Notes: generated by a model not told the origin, from the sequence alone. A stretch of DNA of 64,000 bases from Desulfomicrobium sp. UBA5193 (GCA_002412965.1 DHWB01000011.1:516542-580541), one strand, 5' to 3'. Counted from the first letter of the stretch, positions 34,788 to 43,524 are shown. Numbers and translations: made by a program.

Positions 34788-36479
34788 CTATTGTTCGTTC
34801 ATATATGGCCAGGCCGCAAGCCCGCCTTCCATGACCCGCACATCGGTATATCCCGCGCTTTCCAGAATACGCTGCGCTTCATAGCCGCGCATGGACACCT
34901 TGCAAAAGGACACGATGGGTAGATCCTTGTCCTGCGGCAGTTCCGAGAGGCGTTTGCGCAGCTGGCCGAGGGGAATGAGTGTCTCGCCAAGACCCAGTCG
35001 CGCTTCCTCGAATTCCTGAGGTCCACGCACATCCAGGATGTACAAAGGCCCGCCCGCGTCGAACAGGGCCTTGGCCTCCACGCTGGAGATGCCGGTCATG
35101 AGCCCGCGCATCTTGTTTTGCAGGACGTGCGCCGTGGCAATGGCGTGATCGATGGCCTGGGAGTAGGGCGGAGCATACGGCAGGTCGGCCATGGCCATCT
35201 CGTCCACGGTCCACCCCGCGGCCACGGCCACGGCCATTTCCGATGCCTGGCGATTGACGTCGCCCAAGCCGACACAGGCAAAGCCCAGAATCCGTCCGCT
35301 TTTGCTGTCCGCGATCATCTTCGAGACCAGGGGTTTGGCGCCCATGAAGCCGGGTTTGTCCGGGCTCGCATTGACGGCGGTGATCACATCGAATCCGGCT
35401 TCCCTGGCCCGGCGTTCGGAGAGACCCGTGGACGCGGCCGTAAAATCGAAGACCTTGCAGATTCCGCTGCCGATGGTGCCGGGAAAGCGCACCGTGTCGC
35501 CCAGGATGGCATTCTCCCCTGCGACCCGGCCTTCCAGATTGGCCAGATCGCCGTAGGGTGCGAGCATTTTCTTGCCCGTCAACCTGTTGGTCACTTCCAC
35601 GCAATCGCCGGCCGCATAGATGTCCGGGTCCGAAGTGCACATGAACTCATTGACGCTAATGCCGCCGAAGGCGCCGAGGTCAAGCCCGGCTTCTCTGGCC
35701 AGGGTCACATTCGGGGCCACGCCGATGGCCATGACCACCAGATCGCAGGGTATTTCCCGGCCATCGGCCAGGCGCGCGCGGGTCACCGCGCCGTTCTCGC
35801 CCTCCAGGGCGGCGATGCCGATTTTGGTCAGAATCTTCGCACCCTTGGCGCGGGCATGGTTTTCCACCAGGAGGGCCAGTTCGGAATCAAGGAATCCGAG
35901 CACATGGGGCAGGGCCTCGACCACGGTAACATCGACCCCGGCCTGATGCAGCGCCTCGCACGCTTCCATGCCGATGAGTCCGCCGCCGACGATGACGGCG
36001 CGCTTGCCGCGGCCATGCTCGGCCCAGGCGCGCATGCGGTCGGCATCGGCCATGGAGTGCAGGGTGTGCACGCCTTTGAGGTCGCGGCCCGGAATGGGCG
36101 GCATCTTGGGCACGGAGCCGGTGCAGAGGATGAGCTTGTCATAGGCCAGCATGCCGCTCTCTCCGGCAGAGTTCATCCAGTTCACGATCCTGGCGTTGCG
36201 GTCGATGCTCACGGCCTCGGTGTTGACCATGGCCGTTATGCCCTTGGCACCCGCGAAGAATGCCGGATCGCGCACCACACCGGCGGGGGTGCAGAGGAGC
36301 TTGTCCCGTTCCTTGAACATTCCGGCGACATAATAGGGGTATCCGCACGAAGCCATGGACAGCTCCGGAGCCTTCTGCAGGAGGATGACCTCCGCGTTCT
36401 GATCCAGACGGCTGGCCCTGGCTGCGGCCTTGGGTCCGGCGGCAGTGCCTCCGATAACAATGATGCGTTTGGCGACCAT
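34788..36479 (-). CDS. CoA-disulfide reductase / polysulfide reductase with C-terminal rhodanese domain
   Basis: 563 residues. Residues 1-450 form an FAD/NAD(P)H flavoprotein of the CoADR/Npsr group: GGTAAGPKAAARA for FAD, SMASCGYPYY with redox Cys45, a second nucleotide motif VIVGGGLIGMEACEAL and the YAAGDCVEV box. Residues 465-563 are a rhodanese domain with Cys526 in VSFCKVSMRG. Known relatives (Shewanella Npsr, Bacillus CoADR-RHD) reduce polysulfide or CoA persulfide. The start at 36479 has AAGGAG upstream; a longer in-frame extension lacks it. Last gene of the sulfur operon, after a 76-base gap. Confidence 0.93.
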   Translation of the reverse strand: MVAKRIIVIGGTAAGPKAAARASRLDQNAEVILLQKAPELSMASCGYPYYVAGMFKERDKLLCTPAGVVRDPAFFAGAKGITAMVNTEAVSIDRNARIVNWMNSAGESGMLAYDKLILCTGSVPKMPPIPGRDLKGVHTLHSMADADRMRAWAEHGRGKRAVIVGGGLIGMEACEALHQAGVDVTVVEALPHVLGFLDSELALLVENHARAKGAKILTKIGIAALEGENGAVTRARLADGREIPCDLVVMAIGVAPNVTLAREAGLDLGAFGGISVNEFMCTSDPDIYAAGDCVEVTNRLTGKKMLAPYGDLANLEGRVAGENAILGDTVRFPGTIGSGICKVFDFTAASTGLSERRAREAGFDVITAVNASPDKPGFMGAKPLVSKMIADSKSGRILGFACVGLGDVNRQASEMAVAVAAGWTVDEMAMADLPYAPPYSQAIDHAIATAHVLQNKMRGLMTGISSVEAKALFDAGGPLYILDVRGPQEFEEARLGLGETLIPLGQLRKRLSELPQDKDLPIVSFCKVSMRGYEAQRILESAGYTDVRVMEGGLAAWPYMNEQ

Positions 36480-36555
36480 AAACTTCTCCTTAAATTTTTT
36501 GAGAGTTGAAATGATTTCAGGACATAAGGACCGCGTTCTTGCGAAGGCGTTCAAA

Positions 36556-36987
36556 TTACGCATGCCTCTGGGGACGGGTGCGGGTTCGGGCGTGGGCAAG
36601 GCTGACGACCCCGAGCAGGATGACGAGCCCCAAATGAGCCCAGTCCACCCACATGACCAGATTTGGCGAAAAATAGGCATCGGGCTGATTCTTCATGACC
36701 CGGATCAGGCCCGTGAGCACGACTCCGGCCCAACACAGCCCCAGCACGATCCCGCTTGCAGCCCATGGCCCCCGCAGAACCAGCGGCAGCCGCCAGCCCA
36801 GAAAGACGAGCAGCACGATGGCGAGACTATAATGCAGGACATGGTTGAGGTAATAATCGGCGGTCCAGGCAAAGCCCGGCACATCGGCCAGATAATAGCG
36901 GGCGAAGATGGGCATCTGCGCGAACCCGGTGAAGAGCAGGGCGATGACCACGGCGCGGAAGACAAGGGTCAGGGCGCGATTATTCAT
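36556..36987 (-). CDS. Small membrane cytochrome-b-like protein
   Basis: 143 residues with four membrane segments. Histidines inside or at the ends of segments (HVLHYSL near 49, WVDWAHLGLV near 115) could ligate b-type haem, and the arrangement resembles DUF4405-like or formate-dehydrogenase gamma-like cytochromes. It overlaps the Fe-S protein gene by four bases and is probably its membrane anchor and quinone-side electron partner. Confidence 0.8.
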   Translation of the reverse strand: MNNRALTLVFRAVVIALLFTGFAQMPIFARYYLADVPGFAWTADYYLNHVLHYSLAIVLLVFLGWRLPLVLRGPWAASGIVLGLCWAGVVLTGLIRVMKNQPDAYFSPNLVMWVDWAHLGLVILLGVVSLAHARTRTRPQRHA

Positions 36988-37925
36988 GATTTGTCCTCCG
37001 AGGTGGCTCCGCGCACCAGATGCAGCACTCCGGCCACGGCCCCGACCAGCGGCGCGGCATAGACGGCCCGCGCCAGGATGTCTTCCGTGGCGAAGGGATT
37101 GCCGACCGACGCCAGGTGAGGCTTGCCCGGTCCCTGCGGCACGGCCTGATTGAGAACGTCGAAGGGCACGGGCGAGACATAGAAGGTGTTGGTGCCGCCG
37201 TTTTCCATGTCGCCGTAGATGAATCCGCCGGTCCTCGCGGCCAGTTCGCGGGCCTGGGCCAGGATCTCCTCGCGCGGGCCGATGGTCTGCACCCCTTCGG
37301 GACAGACCTCGATGCAGGCCGGGGTTTTGCCGTCCCGAATGCGGTCATGGCAGCGATCGCACTTGTACATGACCCCGTTGCCGGCAAAGCTCGGCGCGAG
37401 CTTCAGATACAGCCCGACGCCGGTCTGGCGCTCCGGGATGTGCCACGGGCAGACATCCTTGCATTTGGACCCGCCCAGGCAGATTTCATCATTGATGCGC
37501 ACGATGCCCCGGCTGTCCTTGGAGGCCGCGCCCCACGGGCAGAGGTTGGCGCAGGGCGGGTTCTGGCAATGCAGGCAGCGGCGGGGAATATTGAGCTCAA
37601 AGGGACGGTCCTGGTAGGTGCCCGAGGCCGTCTGGATGAAGAGCCAGTTGTAGGGCGTGAGGCGGTCGTCCACATCCTGCCTGTCGCTCCAGTCCGCGGC
37701 CTTGACCTTGGCCGGATACATCTTGGGGAAGGGCTTCTCGGGCCGAGGAAACTTGTGCCCGTTGGTCTCCCGGCAGGCCGCGACGCAGGCTCCGCAGGCG
37801 ATGCACTTGGACACGTCAAGGAGCGTAGCAAGCTCGCCGGGCCTCGCTTCGGCCGCCCGTGGCAGCACGCTGCCGGCGGCCAGGGCCATGCCGGTGGCAA
37901 AAAATGATCTTCGAGTCAGCTTCAT
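36984..37925 (-). CDS. TAT-exported 4Fe-4S electron transfer protein
   Basis: 313 residues. The start MKLTRRSFFATGMALAAG has the twin-arginine motif, so the folded Fe-S protein is exported. Four cluster motifs follow: CIACGACVAAC near 41, CLHCQNPPCANLCP, CLGGSKCKDVCP and CDRCHDRIRDGKTPACIEVCP. This is the HybA/FdhB/DmsB-like pattern for four [4Fe-4S] clusters. A C-terminal hydrophobic helix (YAAPLVGAVAGVLHLV) would anchor it. No molybdopterin catalytic subunit is encoded here, so its electron donor is elsewhere. Four-base overlap with the cytochrome gene. Confidence 0.92.
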   Translation of the reverse strand: MKLTRRSFFATGMALAAGSVLPRAAEARPGELATLLDVSKCIACGACVAACRETNGHKFPRPEKPFPKMYPAKVKAADWSDRQDVDDRLTPYNWLFIQTASGTYQDRPFELNIPRRCLHCQNPPCANLCPWGAASKDSRGIVRINDEICLGGSKCKDVCPWHIPERQTGVGLYLKLAPSFAGNGVMYKCDRCHDRIRDGKTPACIEVCPEGVQTIGPREEILAQARELAARTGGFIYGDMENGGTNTFYVSPVPFDVLNQAVPQGPGKPHLASVGNPFATEDILARAVYAAPLVGAVAGVLHLVRGATSEDKS

Positions 37926-37928
37926 TGG

Positions 37929-38468
37929 TTATGATTCTCCTTGCTGGATAGCTTGGTTGCCGTCTTGCCCGTGGGGCAATCTGACGGTCAGCACCGGTAC
38001 CGGGCTCAGGCGCACGATCTTGTTGGCGACGGACCCCAGCAGCATGTTCATGAACGCTCCCCAACCGTGGGCGCCCATGACCACCAGATCGTGACCCGCG
38101 ATGGTGATTTCCTCCATGATGTGCTCCGCCGGGTCGCCCACCTTGATCTTGATCACTGCGTTGGCCACCGGGCACCGGGCGTCGCCTGTCACGCATTCCG
38201 AGGCTAGTTCGCGGATCCGCTCCCGCGCCGTATCCTGGGCCTTGGCCGCCGTCCTCGAGTTGATTTCTTGCCAGTCTTCGGAACCGAAATGGCTCTCGAT
38301 GTCGAAGCCCGCGTCTTCACTCATGAGATCGACCAGATCCGGCACCACGTGCAGGATGGTCAGGGACGCACCATAACGTCCCGCCAGGGAAACCGCGTGG
38401 CGCAAAGCCTGCCGGGCGCTTTCGGACAGGTCCGTGGCGTAGAGGATACTGTGGTAGCTGGGCAGCAT
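37929..38468 (-). CDS. Universal stress protein (UspA family)
   Basis: 179 residues. It opens YHSILYATDLSESARQALRHA and has the ATP-binding motif VVMGAHGWGAFMNMLLGSVA, so it belongs to the nucleotide-binding Usp group. Gap of three bases to the Fe-S gene and four to the transporter gene. In this operon it probably has a stress role, not a metabolic one. Confidence 0.93.
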   Translation of the reverse strand: MLPSYHSILYATDLSESARQALRHAVSLAGRYGASLTILHVVPDLVDLMSEDAGFDIESHFGSEDWQEINSRTAAKAQDTARERIRELASECVTGDARCPVANAVIKIKVGDPAEHIMEEITIAGHDLVVMGAHGWGAFMNMLLGSVANKIVRLSPVPVLTVRLPHGQDGNQAIQQGES

Positions 38469-38472
38469 GATG

Positions 38473-39480
38473 TTAGCTCCTGCTCGCGGGTTGGGGTGCG
38501 AAAACGGCGGAGATCGGGCCGAACAGGCGATCGGTCAGCTTCACGTACCACGCCGCGCTCTGGACCTGGATGATGTAGGCCAGGGCCACAACCAGGGCCG
38601 CATCGGACCCCTGTGCGCCGAAGGCGTTTATGGCCACGGCCAGGGCTATGGACAGATTGCGCATGACGGTCCCGTAGACCATCGCGATGGCATCTCCGCG
38701 CGGCAGGAAGAGCCGGCCCAGCAGCGTGCTCAGGGCGTAGTTGGCGGTGTAGATGATCGCCAGGGGCGTGAGGATCTGCAGCAACAGCTCGGGCGAGGCC
38801 ATGATGGTCCGGGCCTTCAAGGCCAGGGCGATGAAGACGATGCCCAGCACGCCGAGGGTGGACAGGGCCGGAAAGCGCGGAGCCAGTCGCTCGGCAAAGT
38901 TTTTCTGGCCATGGACGCGTACCAGGGTGCGCTGGGTGGCGTAGCCCAGGGCCATGGGCAGGAATACGATCAGCACGATCTGGGAGAACACGGCCCGCAC
39001 ATCCATTTCAATGCTCGCGCCAAGCAATGCCCGCACGTATATCGGTGTGGCCAGAGAACCCAGCGTCAGCCCGATGACCGTCATCTTCACCGCGGCGGCG
39101 ACATTGCCCTTGGCAAAGCCGGTCCACGAAATGGTCATGCCGCTGGTTGGCACCAGCCCGGCCAGCACGATTCCAAGCATCATGTACGGTTGATCCCGAA
39201 AGAAAAACCAGGCCACGCCAAAGGCGAGAAAGGGTACAACCCCGAAATTGACGAGCTGCGTGACGACCTGGGCCTTCATGTCGCCGCCGGAGAAAACCTG
39301 CCCGATCTTCAAGGTGACCATCATGGGATAGACCATCAAAAAGGTGAAAGGCATGATCAGGTTCTTGAGCCATCCCACCTCGCCGAGCAGTCCGCCCGCA
39401 AAGCCGAGGACCATGACCGTGGGGATGGCCAGCACCAGATTTTTCGAGATCATCTGCAATATCTTCCACATTGTTCTCAT
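38473..39480 (-). CDS. BASS-superfamily transporter (bile acid/arsenite symporter-like)
   Basis: 335 residues and about ten membrane segments, related to the bile acid:sodium symporter and ACR3 arsenite exporter superfamily. LAGLVPTSGMTISWTGFAKGN matches the conserved P-x(T/S)G-type unwound-helix region. No arsenate reductase or arsR lies nearby, so arsenite is not the obvious substrate. In an operon full of sulfur-handling genes it may move a sulfur or organic anion. Named substrate cannot be given. Confidence 0.85.
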   Translation of the reverse strand: MRTMWKILQMISKNLVLAIPTVMVLGFAGGLLGEVGWLKNLIMPFTFLMVYPMMVTLKIGQVFSGGDMKAQVVTQLVNFGVVPFLAFGVAWFFFRDQPYMMLGIVLAGLVPTSGMTISWTGFAKGNVAAAVKMTVIGLTLGSLATPIYVRALLGASIEMDVRAVFSQIVLIVFLPMALGYATQRTLVRVHGQKNFAERLAPRFPALSTLGVLGIVFIALALKARTIMASPELLLQILTPLAIIYTANYALSTLLGRLFLPRGDAIAMVYGTVMRNLSIALAVAINAFGAQGSDAALVVALAYIIQVQSAAWYVKLTDRLFGPISAVFAPQPASRS

Positions 39481-39493
39481 TCTCCTGACGACG

Positions 39494-39715
39494 TTATTCT
39501 TCTTCCGCGCCGCTGGTTTCGATTTCCCGGCACCGGGGATTGCTCATGCACGGGGCGTCCTTTTCCTTCATGACCTTGGCCTTTGAAACGCCACGCTCGA
39601 CAATGAATGTCTGATCGCACTTGGGACATTCGTGAAATTCCGGCGCATAATCATCGGTCTGGGTTATGGTTACTGTACCCTGGCAATACGGGCAGGTGAC
39701 ATTCATGCTGGACAT
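39494..39715 (-). CDS. Small zinc-ribbon-like protein
   Basis: 73 residues with CPYC near 9 and CPKC near 32, enough for one zinc or iron site, and two further Cys (CMSNPRC) at the C-terminus. The acidic TSGAEEE tail is unstructured. AAGGAGG lies before the ATG at 39715. It may be a metal-binding or regulatory accessory protein of the sulfur operon. No named family. Confidence 0.8.
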   Translation of the reverse strand: MSSMNVTCPYCQGTVTITQTDDYAPEFHECPKCDQTFIVERGVSKAKVMKEKDAPCMSNPRCREIETSGAEEE

Positions 39716-39726
39716 GGGAGCCTCCT

Positions 39727-39981
39727 TTACGATGAAGGTTGTTTGGGGGATGGATTCGATTTCTCGACTCGGAACAGATAATCTCCGCCGTCTTCGAAGG
39801 CATGCACAGTTGATATCAGCTTGAATTCGCAGTCCGGATGGACCCGTCGCAAATCAGACAGGAAGGCCCGGTCATTGCTCAGGATCAACACGGAATTTCC
39901 CGGCTTGAGTTGCTTGATGAGCGCGCACGCCTTGAGCATGCAAAAAAAATCCATCGTGTTTCGCATGTCGATTTTGGTCAT
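39727..39981 (-). CDS. TusA/SirA-like sulfur-carrier-fold protein
   Basis: 84 residues. Length, the beta-alpha start and the KIDMRNTMDFFCMLKACALIKQL segment match the TusA/SirA fold. The usual CPxP motif is replaced by CMLKA, so Cys is kept but both prolines are lost; sulfur transfer may be altered. I placed the start at 39981 (AAAGGA upstream) rather than at ATG 40017, which would lie almost on the expected transcription start. First gene of the operon, directly behind the sigma-54 promoter. Confidence 0.72.
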   Translation of the reverse strand: MTKIDMRNTMDFFCMLKACALIKQLKPGNSVLILSNDRAFLSDLRRVHPDCEFKLISTVHAFEDGGDYLFRVEKSNPSPKQPSS

Positions 39982-40029
39982 GGCGGACGTCCTTTCACAA
40001 GAGCTCTTGCGCTTCATATTCTCCCCCTT

Positions 40030-40045
40030 TGCGAGGGGCATGCCA
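40030..40045 (-). promoter_or_regulatory. Sigma-54 (-24/-12) promoter of sulfur operon
   Basis: Reading on the minus strand, TGGCATGCCCCTCGCA matches the -24/-12 consensus TGGCACGNNNNTTGCA at 10 of the 12 fixed positions, with exact spacing between the GG and GC. Transcription would start about 12 bases further on, some 35-40 bases before the start codon at 39981. The divergent neighbour is a sigma-54 activator, which strengthens the call. Confidence 0.75.
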
Positions 40046-40059
40046 GATCGGCCCATGTA

Positions 40060-40076
40060 CACTTCCGGAGTGTAAT
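40060..40076. promoter_or_regulatory. Inverted repeat near the sigma-54 promoter
   Basis: An ACACT-TCCGG-AGTGT repeat lies about 15-20 bases upstream of the -24 element (approximate position). It may bind the divergent activator, though enhancer sites usually lie further away. Confidence 0.35.
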
Positions 40077-40182
40077 TTAATCTATAACATCACGAAATTA
40101 AAAATTAATATTCCAAAGGTATTCGCTCTCACGCCAGCCGGGCACAATGATCTTGCTTTTTTGATGTTCAATAATTAAACAC

Positions 40183-40203
40183 ATGAACAGTATTTTTGTT
40201 CAT
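40183..40203. promoter_or_regulatory. Inverted repeat before sigma-54 activator gene
   Basis: ATGAACA at 40183-40189 and its exact complement TGTTCAT at 40197-40203, with a 7-base spacer. A further half-site TGTTCA lies at 40175-40180. The cluster ends 24 bases before the activator start, in the shared divergent region, so it is a candidate autoregulatory or enhancer site. Confidence 0.45.
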
Positions 40204-40226
40204 AAAAATAACAGTCTTTACAGCGG

Positions 40227-41600
40227 ATGAACAGCATGGATGAAAATCTGAATCAATATTGGAAGACCGTGGTCAACACCATTCAGGACGGGGTCATGAT
40301 CGTGACCCCCGATGGACAGATCGTGTCCGTCAATCATGCCTTGGCGGAGATGACGGGATATGCCCGGGAGGAACTCATCGGCGCGTCCTGCACCATTTTG
40401 GGGTGTTCGTCCTGTGAACTGGCCAGGGGCGTGCCGAGTTGTCACTGGTGTGTCATGTTCGAAAAGGGGGATCTGCGCAGGCAGCAATGCGCCCTGATCC
40501 GCAAGGACGGTTCGCGCATGCACGTCGTGAAAAACGCATCGGTGCTGAGGGACAAGGACGGCGGAATCATAGGCGCGGTGGAGACCATGACGGACATCTC
40601 CGACCTGGTGCACAAGGACGCGCAGATCGAGGGGTTTCGGCGTGAACTTTCAAGGGAGGACGCTTTTCACGGGATCATCGGCCGGTCATCGAGCATGCAG
40701 CAGGTGTTCGACCTTATCGACGGAGTGGCGCAGATCGATGCACCGGTCATCATCTACGGCGAGAGCGGGACGGGCAAGGAGCTGGTGGCCAAGGCCATTC
40801 ACGATGCCGGACCGCGCAAGGACAAGCCCTTCATCAAGGTCAACTGCGCGGCCCTGAACGAATCGCTGCTGGAGAGTGAACTCTTCGGCCATGTCAAGGG
40901 CGCGTACACCGGGGCGCACAAGGACCGCATGGGGCGGTTCGAGAGTGCCGGGGACGGGGACATCTTTCTGGACGAGATCGGCGACTTGCCACTGTCCACG
41001 CAGGTCAAGCTGCTGCGCGTGCTGGAGGAGAAAGTCATCGAGCGGGTGGGGGATCACCAGCCCATCCCCGTGCATGCCAGGATCATCTCCGCCACCAACC
41101 GCGACCTGCCAGAGCTTGTCTCCAAAAACCAGTTCCGTCAGGATTTGTACTACCGCATCAACGTCATTCCCATCCGCATCCCGCCTCTGCGCGAGCGCCG
41201 CGAGGACATCCCGCAGCTCGCCTCCTCGTTTTTCCTGCGCATGCAGCTCAAGACCGGCAAGAAAGTGCAGGGCATCTCACACGAAGCCATGGACATGCTG
41301 CTGCGCCACCCGTGGCCGGGCAACGTGCGCGAGCTCAGAAGCGCCTTCGAGTTCGCTTTTGTGGCCTGCAAGACGGACATGATCGAACCCCGCGACCTGC
41401 CGACCGAGCTCATGAGCAAAGCGGTCGCGTGCGCACCCGCCGATGCCTCGGCCAGAAGCCTGGACGAGCTCAAGCAGGAGCGCCTCGCGCAGGCCCTGCG
41501 CGAGGCGAACGGAAACCAGTCCGAGGCCGCGCGAATCCTGGGTATCTCAAGGACCAGCGTGTGGAGCCAGATGAAGCGCTACGGAATGGGGAAGGCGTGA
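40227..41600 (+). CDS. Sigma-54-dependent activator with Cys-rich PAS domain
   Basis: 457 residues. PAS domain at about 8-125; AAA+ domain from about 145 to 380 with Walker A GESGTGKE, the sigma-54-contact loop GAYTGA and GNVRELR near its end; Fis-type HTH at the C-terminus (GNQSEAARILGISRTSVW). Inside the PAS domain is a cysteine cluster, CTILGCSSCELARGVPSCHWC, plus another Cys about 15 residues on. Such a cluster could hold a metal or Fe-S centre or sense persulfide. Divergent from the sulfur operon and its -24/-12 promoter, so it most likely controls it. The start may instead be the ATG at 40236. Confidence 0.93.
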   Translation: MNSMDENLNQYWKTVVNTIQDGVMIVTPDGQIVSVNHALAEMTGYAREELIGASCTILGCSSCELARGVPSCHWCVMFEKGDLRRQQCALIRKDGSRMHVVKNASVLRDKDGGIIGAVETMTDISDLVHKDAQIEGFRRELSREDAFHGIIGRSSSMQQVFDLIDGVAQIDAPVIIYGESGTGKELVAKAIHDAGPRKDKPFIKVNCAALNESLLESELFGHVKGAYTGAHKDRMGRFESAGDGDIFLDEIGDLPLSTQVKLLRVLEEKVIERVGDHQPIPVHARIISATNRDLPELVSKNQFRQDLYYRINVIPIRIPPLRERREDIPQLASSFFLRMQLKTGKKVQGISHEAMDMLLRHPWPGNVRELRSAFEFAFVACKTDMIEPRDLPTELMSKAVACAPADASARSLDELKQERLAQALREANGNQSEAARILGISRTSVWSQMKRYGMGKA

Positions 41601-41842
41601 GGCTGGCGTGGAAAGGGGGAAGGGGCCGCCGAACATCCACAAGGAAAGACGGATTGCTGCCGCGCGACCTTCACGGCCTCAGGCTCTACCTGGAGTCCGG
41701 CCATATGCATTTGTTGCCGCCGCCGCAGGCTTGCCCTATTTGACCGGGAGCAGGATCATTCGGAAAAAGAAGAAACTCAGGATTCAAAATCCGGCCCTTG
41801 ATACGCAGGTGCGGATATTGATCACATCATACAAGGAACATC

Positions 41843-42712
41843 ATGAGGACATCTCTCGACTGCCTGCCGTGCATCGTTCGCCAGGCCGTGGACGCATCCC
41901 GGATGGTTACGGACGACGAAGCGGCCTTGCTGAAGATCATGAAGCTCGTTTTCGAAAAGCTTGCCCATGCGGATCTTTCCGCCACGCCGCCGGAAATCGT
42001 CCGGGAAGTCCATGCGGTCATCCGCAGGGAACTTCATGACGCGGATCCTTTTCTGCCCATAAAAAAGAAATCCACGCAGCGGGCCCTGGACATTGCAGCA
42101 AGCGCGAAGCTCGCCATCGAACGCGCCGGGAACCCTTTTGCGGCTGCGTTGGCGTTTTCCATCGCCGGAAACATTCTGGATTTCGGCATGCGGTCCGATT
42201 GGAACGAGGCCATCATCTCGGAATCCTTTTCAAAGGCTCTGGAGCGTTCCATTAAATTCGACGACGCGGTGCTGGCACGGCTCCATGACGAAATCGCCAC
42301 GGCCAACATGGTTCTCGTACTGGGAGACAACGCGGGGGAGGCAGTTTTCGACAGGCTGCTGATTGAACATTTTCCGCAACGAAAGAACGTCTTTTATGCG
42401 GTCAAATCCTCTCCGGTCATCAACGACGCCACCCGGGAGGACGCCGTGGCGGCCGGCATCGACGAAGTGGCGGCAATCGTCAGCAATGGCGCGGATATTC
42501 CCGGGACGATCCTTGGAGAATGCTCCGCAGAGTTTCTGCGGATTTTTCACGCGGCGGACGTCGTGATCTCCAAGGGGCAGGGCAATTTTGAAACCCTCAA
42601 TGAGGACGAGAGGAAGATCTGGTTTCTGTTTCAGGTCAAATGCCCTGTCATCGCCAACCATTACGAATACAGTGTCGGTGACTGGATGGTGCTCGAAAAG
42701 GAAAAAAAATGA
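41843..42712 (+). CDS. DUF89 family (ARMT1-like) metal-dependent phosphatase
   Basis: 289 residues. Opens RTSLDCLPCIVRQAVDASRM, typical of bacterial DUF89 proteins, with Cys residues near the N-terminus. GDNAGEAVFDRLLIE, the SSPVINDATREDA stretch and ISKGQGNFETLN supply the metal- and phosphate-site residues. Known members act as damage-control phosphatases on phosphometabolites. AAGGAAC precedes the ATG, and the 242-base gap upstream has no supported gene. Overlaps the next gene by four bases. Confidence 0.88.
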   Translation: MRTSLDCLPCIVRQAVDASRMVTDDEAALLKIMKLVFEKLAHADLSATPPEIVREVHAVIRRELHDADPFLPIKKKSTQRALDIAASAKLAIERAGNPFAAALAFSIAGNILDFGMRSDWNEAIISESFSKALERSIKFDDAVLARLHDEIATANMVLVLGDNAGEAVFDRLLIEHFPQRKNVFYAVKSSPVINDATREDAVAAGIDEVAAIVSNGADIPGTILGECSAEFLRIFHAADVVISKGQGNFETLNEDERKIWFLFQVKCPVIANHYEYSVGDWMVLEKEKK

Positions 42713-43524
42713 GTAAAGAAGACTGCGCCCACCACGATAACGTCCTGGCCCGTCCCCCGTTGCAGGGAGGGGAGTTGAGGCTGGCCGAGGAGATGCTCCG
42801 TTCTCTGGCACGGCCAGGGGCCATTGTTGAACAGGTCGTGGTCGGCGACAAATTTCTGGCCGTCGTTGCCGGCGCCCGCGTCGGGCTGTCCTCTCTGCTC
42901 GGGGCCAGGCCGGATGCCGAGGATTTGCGGCAGGTTCACTTCGCCGAAGGGCAGACGGCGGCCACGGTCGCCGGGAACATGACATCATCTTCGGCGTTCT
43001 GTATCAGCCTGGGGCTGGCTGCGGTGAACGCCGCCAACTCGCCGGCGCCTGAAAGCGTCTCTGCCACCCTGGGCGTACCCGCCGATGAATTGATCGCTGA
43101 ATTGGGACGGAACGGGAGCGTGGGACTGGTGGGCGAGTTTCCGTTTGTCTCGTCACTGCGCCAGAGGGTCGGGCAGATGCATCTGTTCGAACTGCGCGAC
43201 GTCCCGGACGCAGTGTCTCCGCAGCTGTGGGACGAGACTCTGGCTGGACTCGATGTGCTCGCCGTGACCGGGACCGCGTTGTTGACCCGCCGGATGGCGT
43301 ACTTTCTGACCCAGGCCAGGCAGGCCACTGTGCTCGTGCTCGGCCCGAGCACTCCATTGTCATGTTCCCTGTTCGAATTCGGGGCAGACTACCTGTGCGG
43401 CTCCGTGGTCACGGACCAGGAGCGCGTCCTCGATGGCATCCGTGCCGGCCTGCCGTTTCATCAGGTCAAGAAGAACGGAGGCATCCGTTTCACACGCTGG
43501 ACTCGCGAGGATCTGCCCGGTTGA
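42709..43524 (+). CDS. DUF364/DUF4213 family protein
   Basis: 271 residues. VLVLGPSTPLSCSLFEFGADYLCGSVV and the TGTALLTRRM segment match the putative heavy-metal-chelatase-like DUF364 fold with its N-terminal DUF4213 region. Family function is not settled; some members lie near metal-uptake genes. Coupled to the DUF89 gene by a four-base overlap. The window shows no metal transporter next to it, so the role is open. Confidence 0.8.
   Translation: MSKEDCAHHDNVLARPPLQGGELRLAEEMLRSLARPGAIVEQVVVGDKFLAVVAGARVGLSSLLGARPDAEDLRQVHFAEGQTAATVAGNMTSSSAFCISLGLAAVNAANSPAPESVSATLGVPADELIAELGRNGSVGLVGEFPFVSSLRQRVGQMHLFELRDVPDAVSPQLWDETLAGLDVLAVTGTALLTRRMAYFLTQARQATVLVLGPSTPLSCSLFEFGADYLCGSVVTDQERVLDGIRAGLPFHQVKKNGGIRFTRWTREDLPG

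Noticed and set aside
38473..39480. Calling the BASS transporter an arsenite exporter
   Set aside because: No ars regulator or reductase is nearby and the superfamily covers many substrates, so the substrate was left open.
40141..40158. Sigma-54 promoter for the activator gene itself
   Set aside because: GGCAC and TTGC are present but two bases too far apart for a -24/-12 element.
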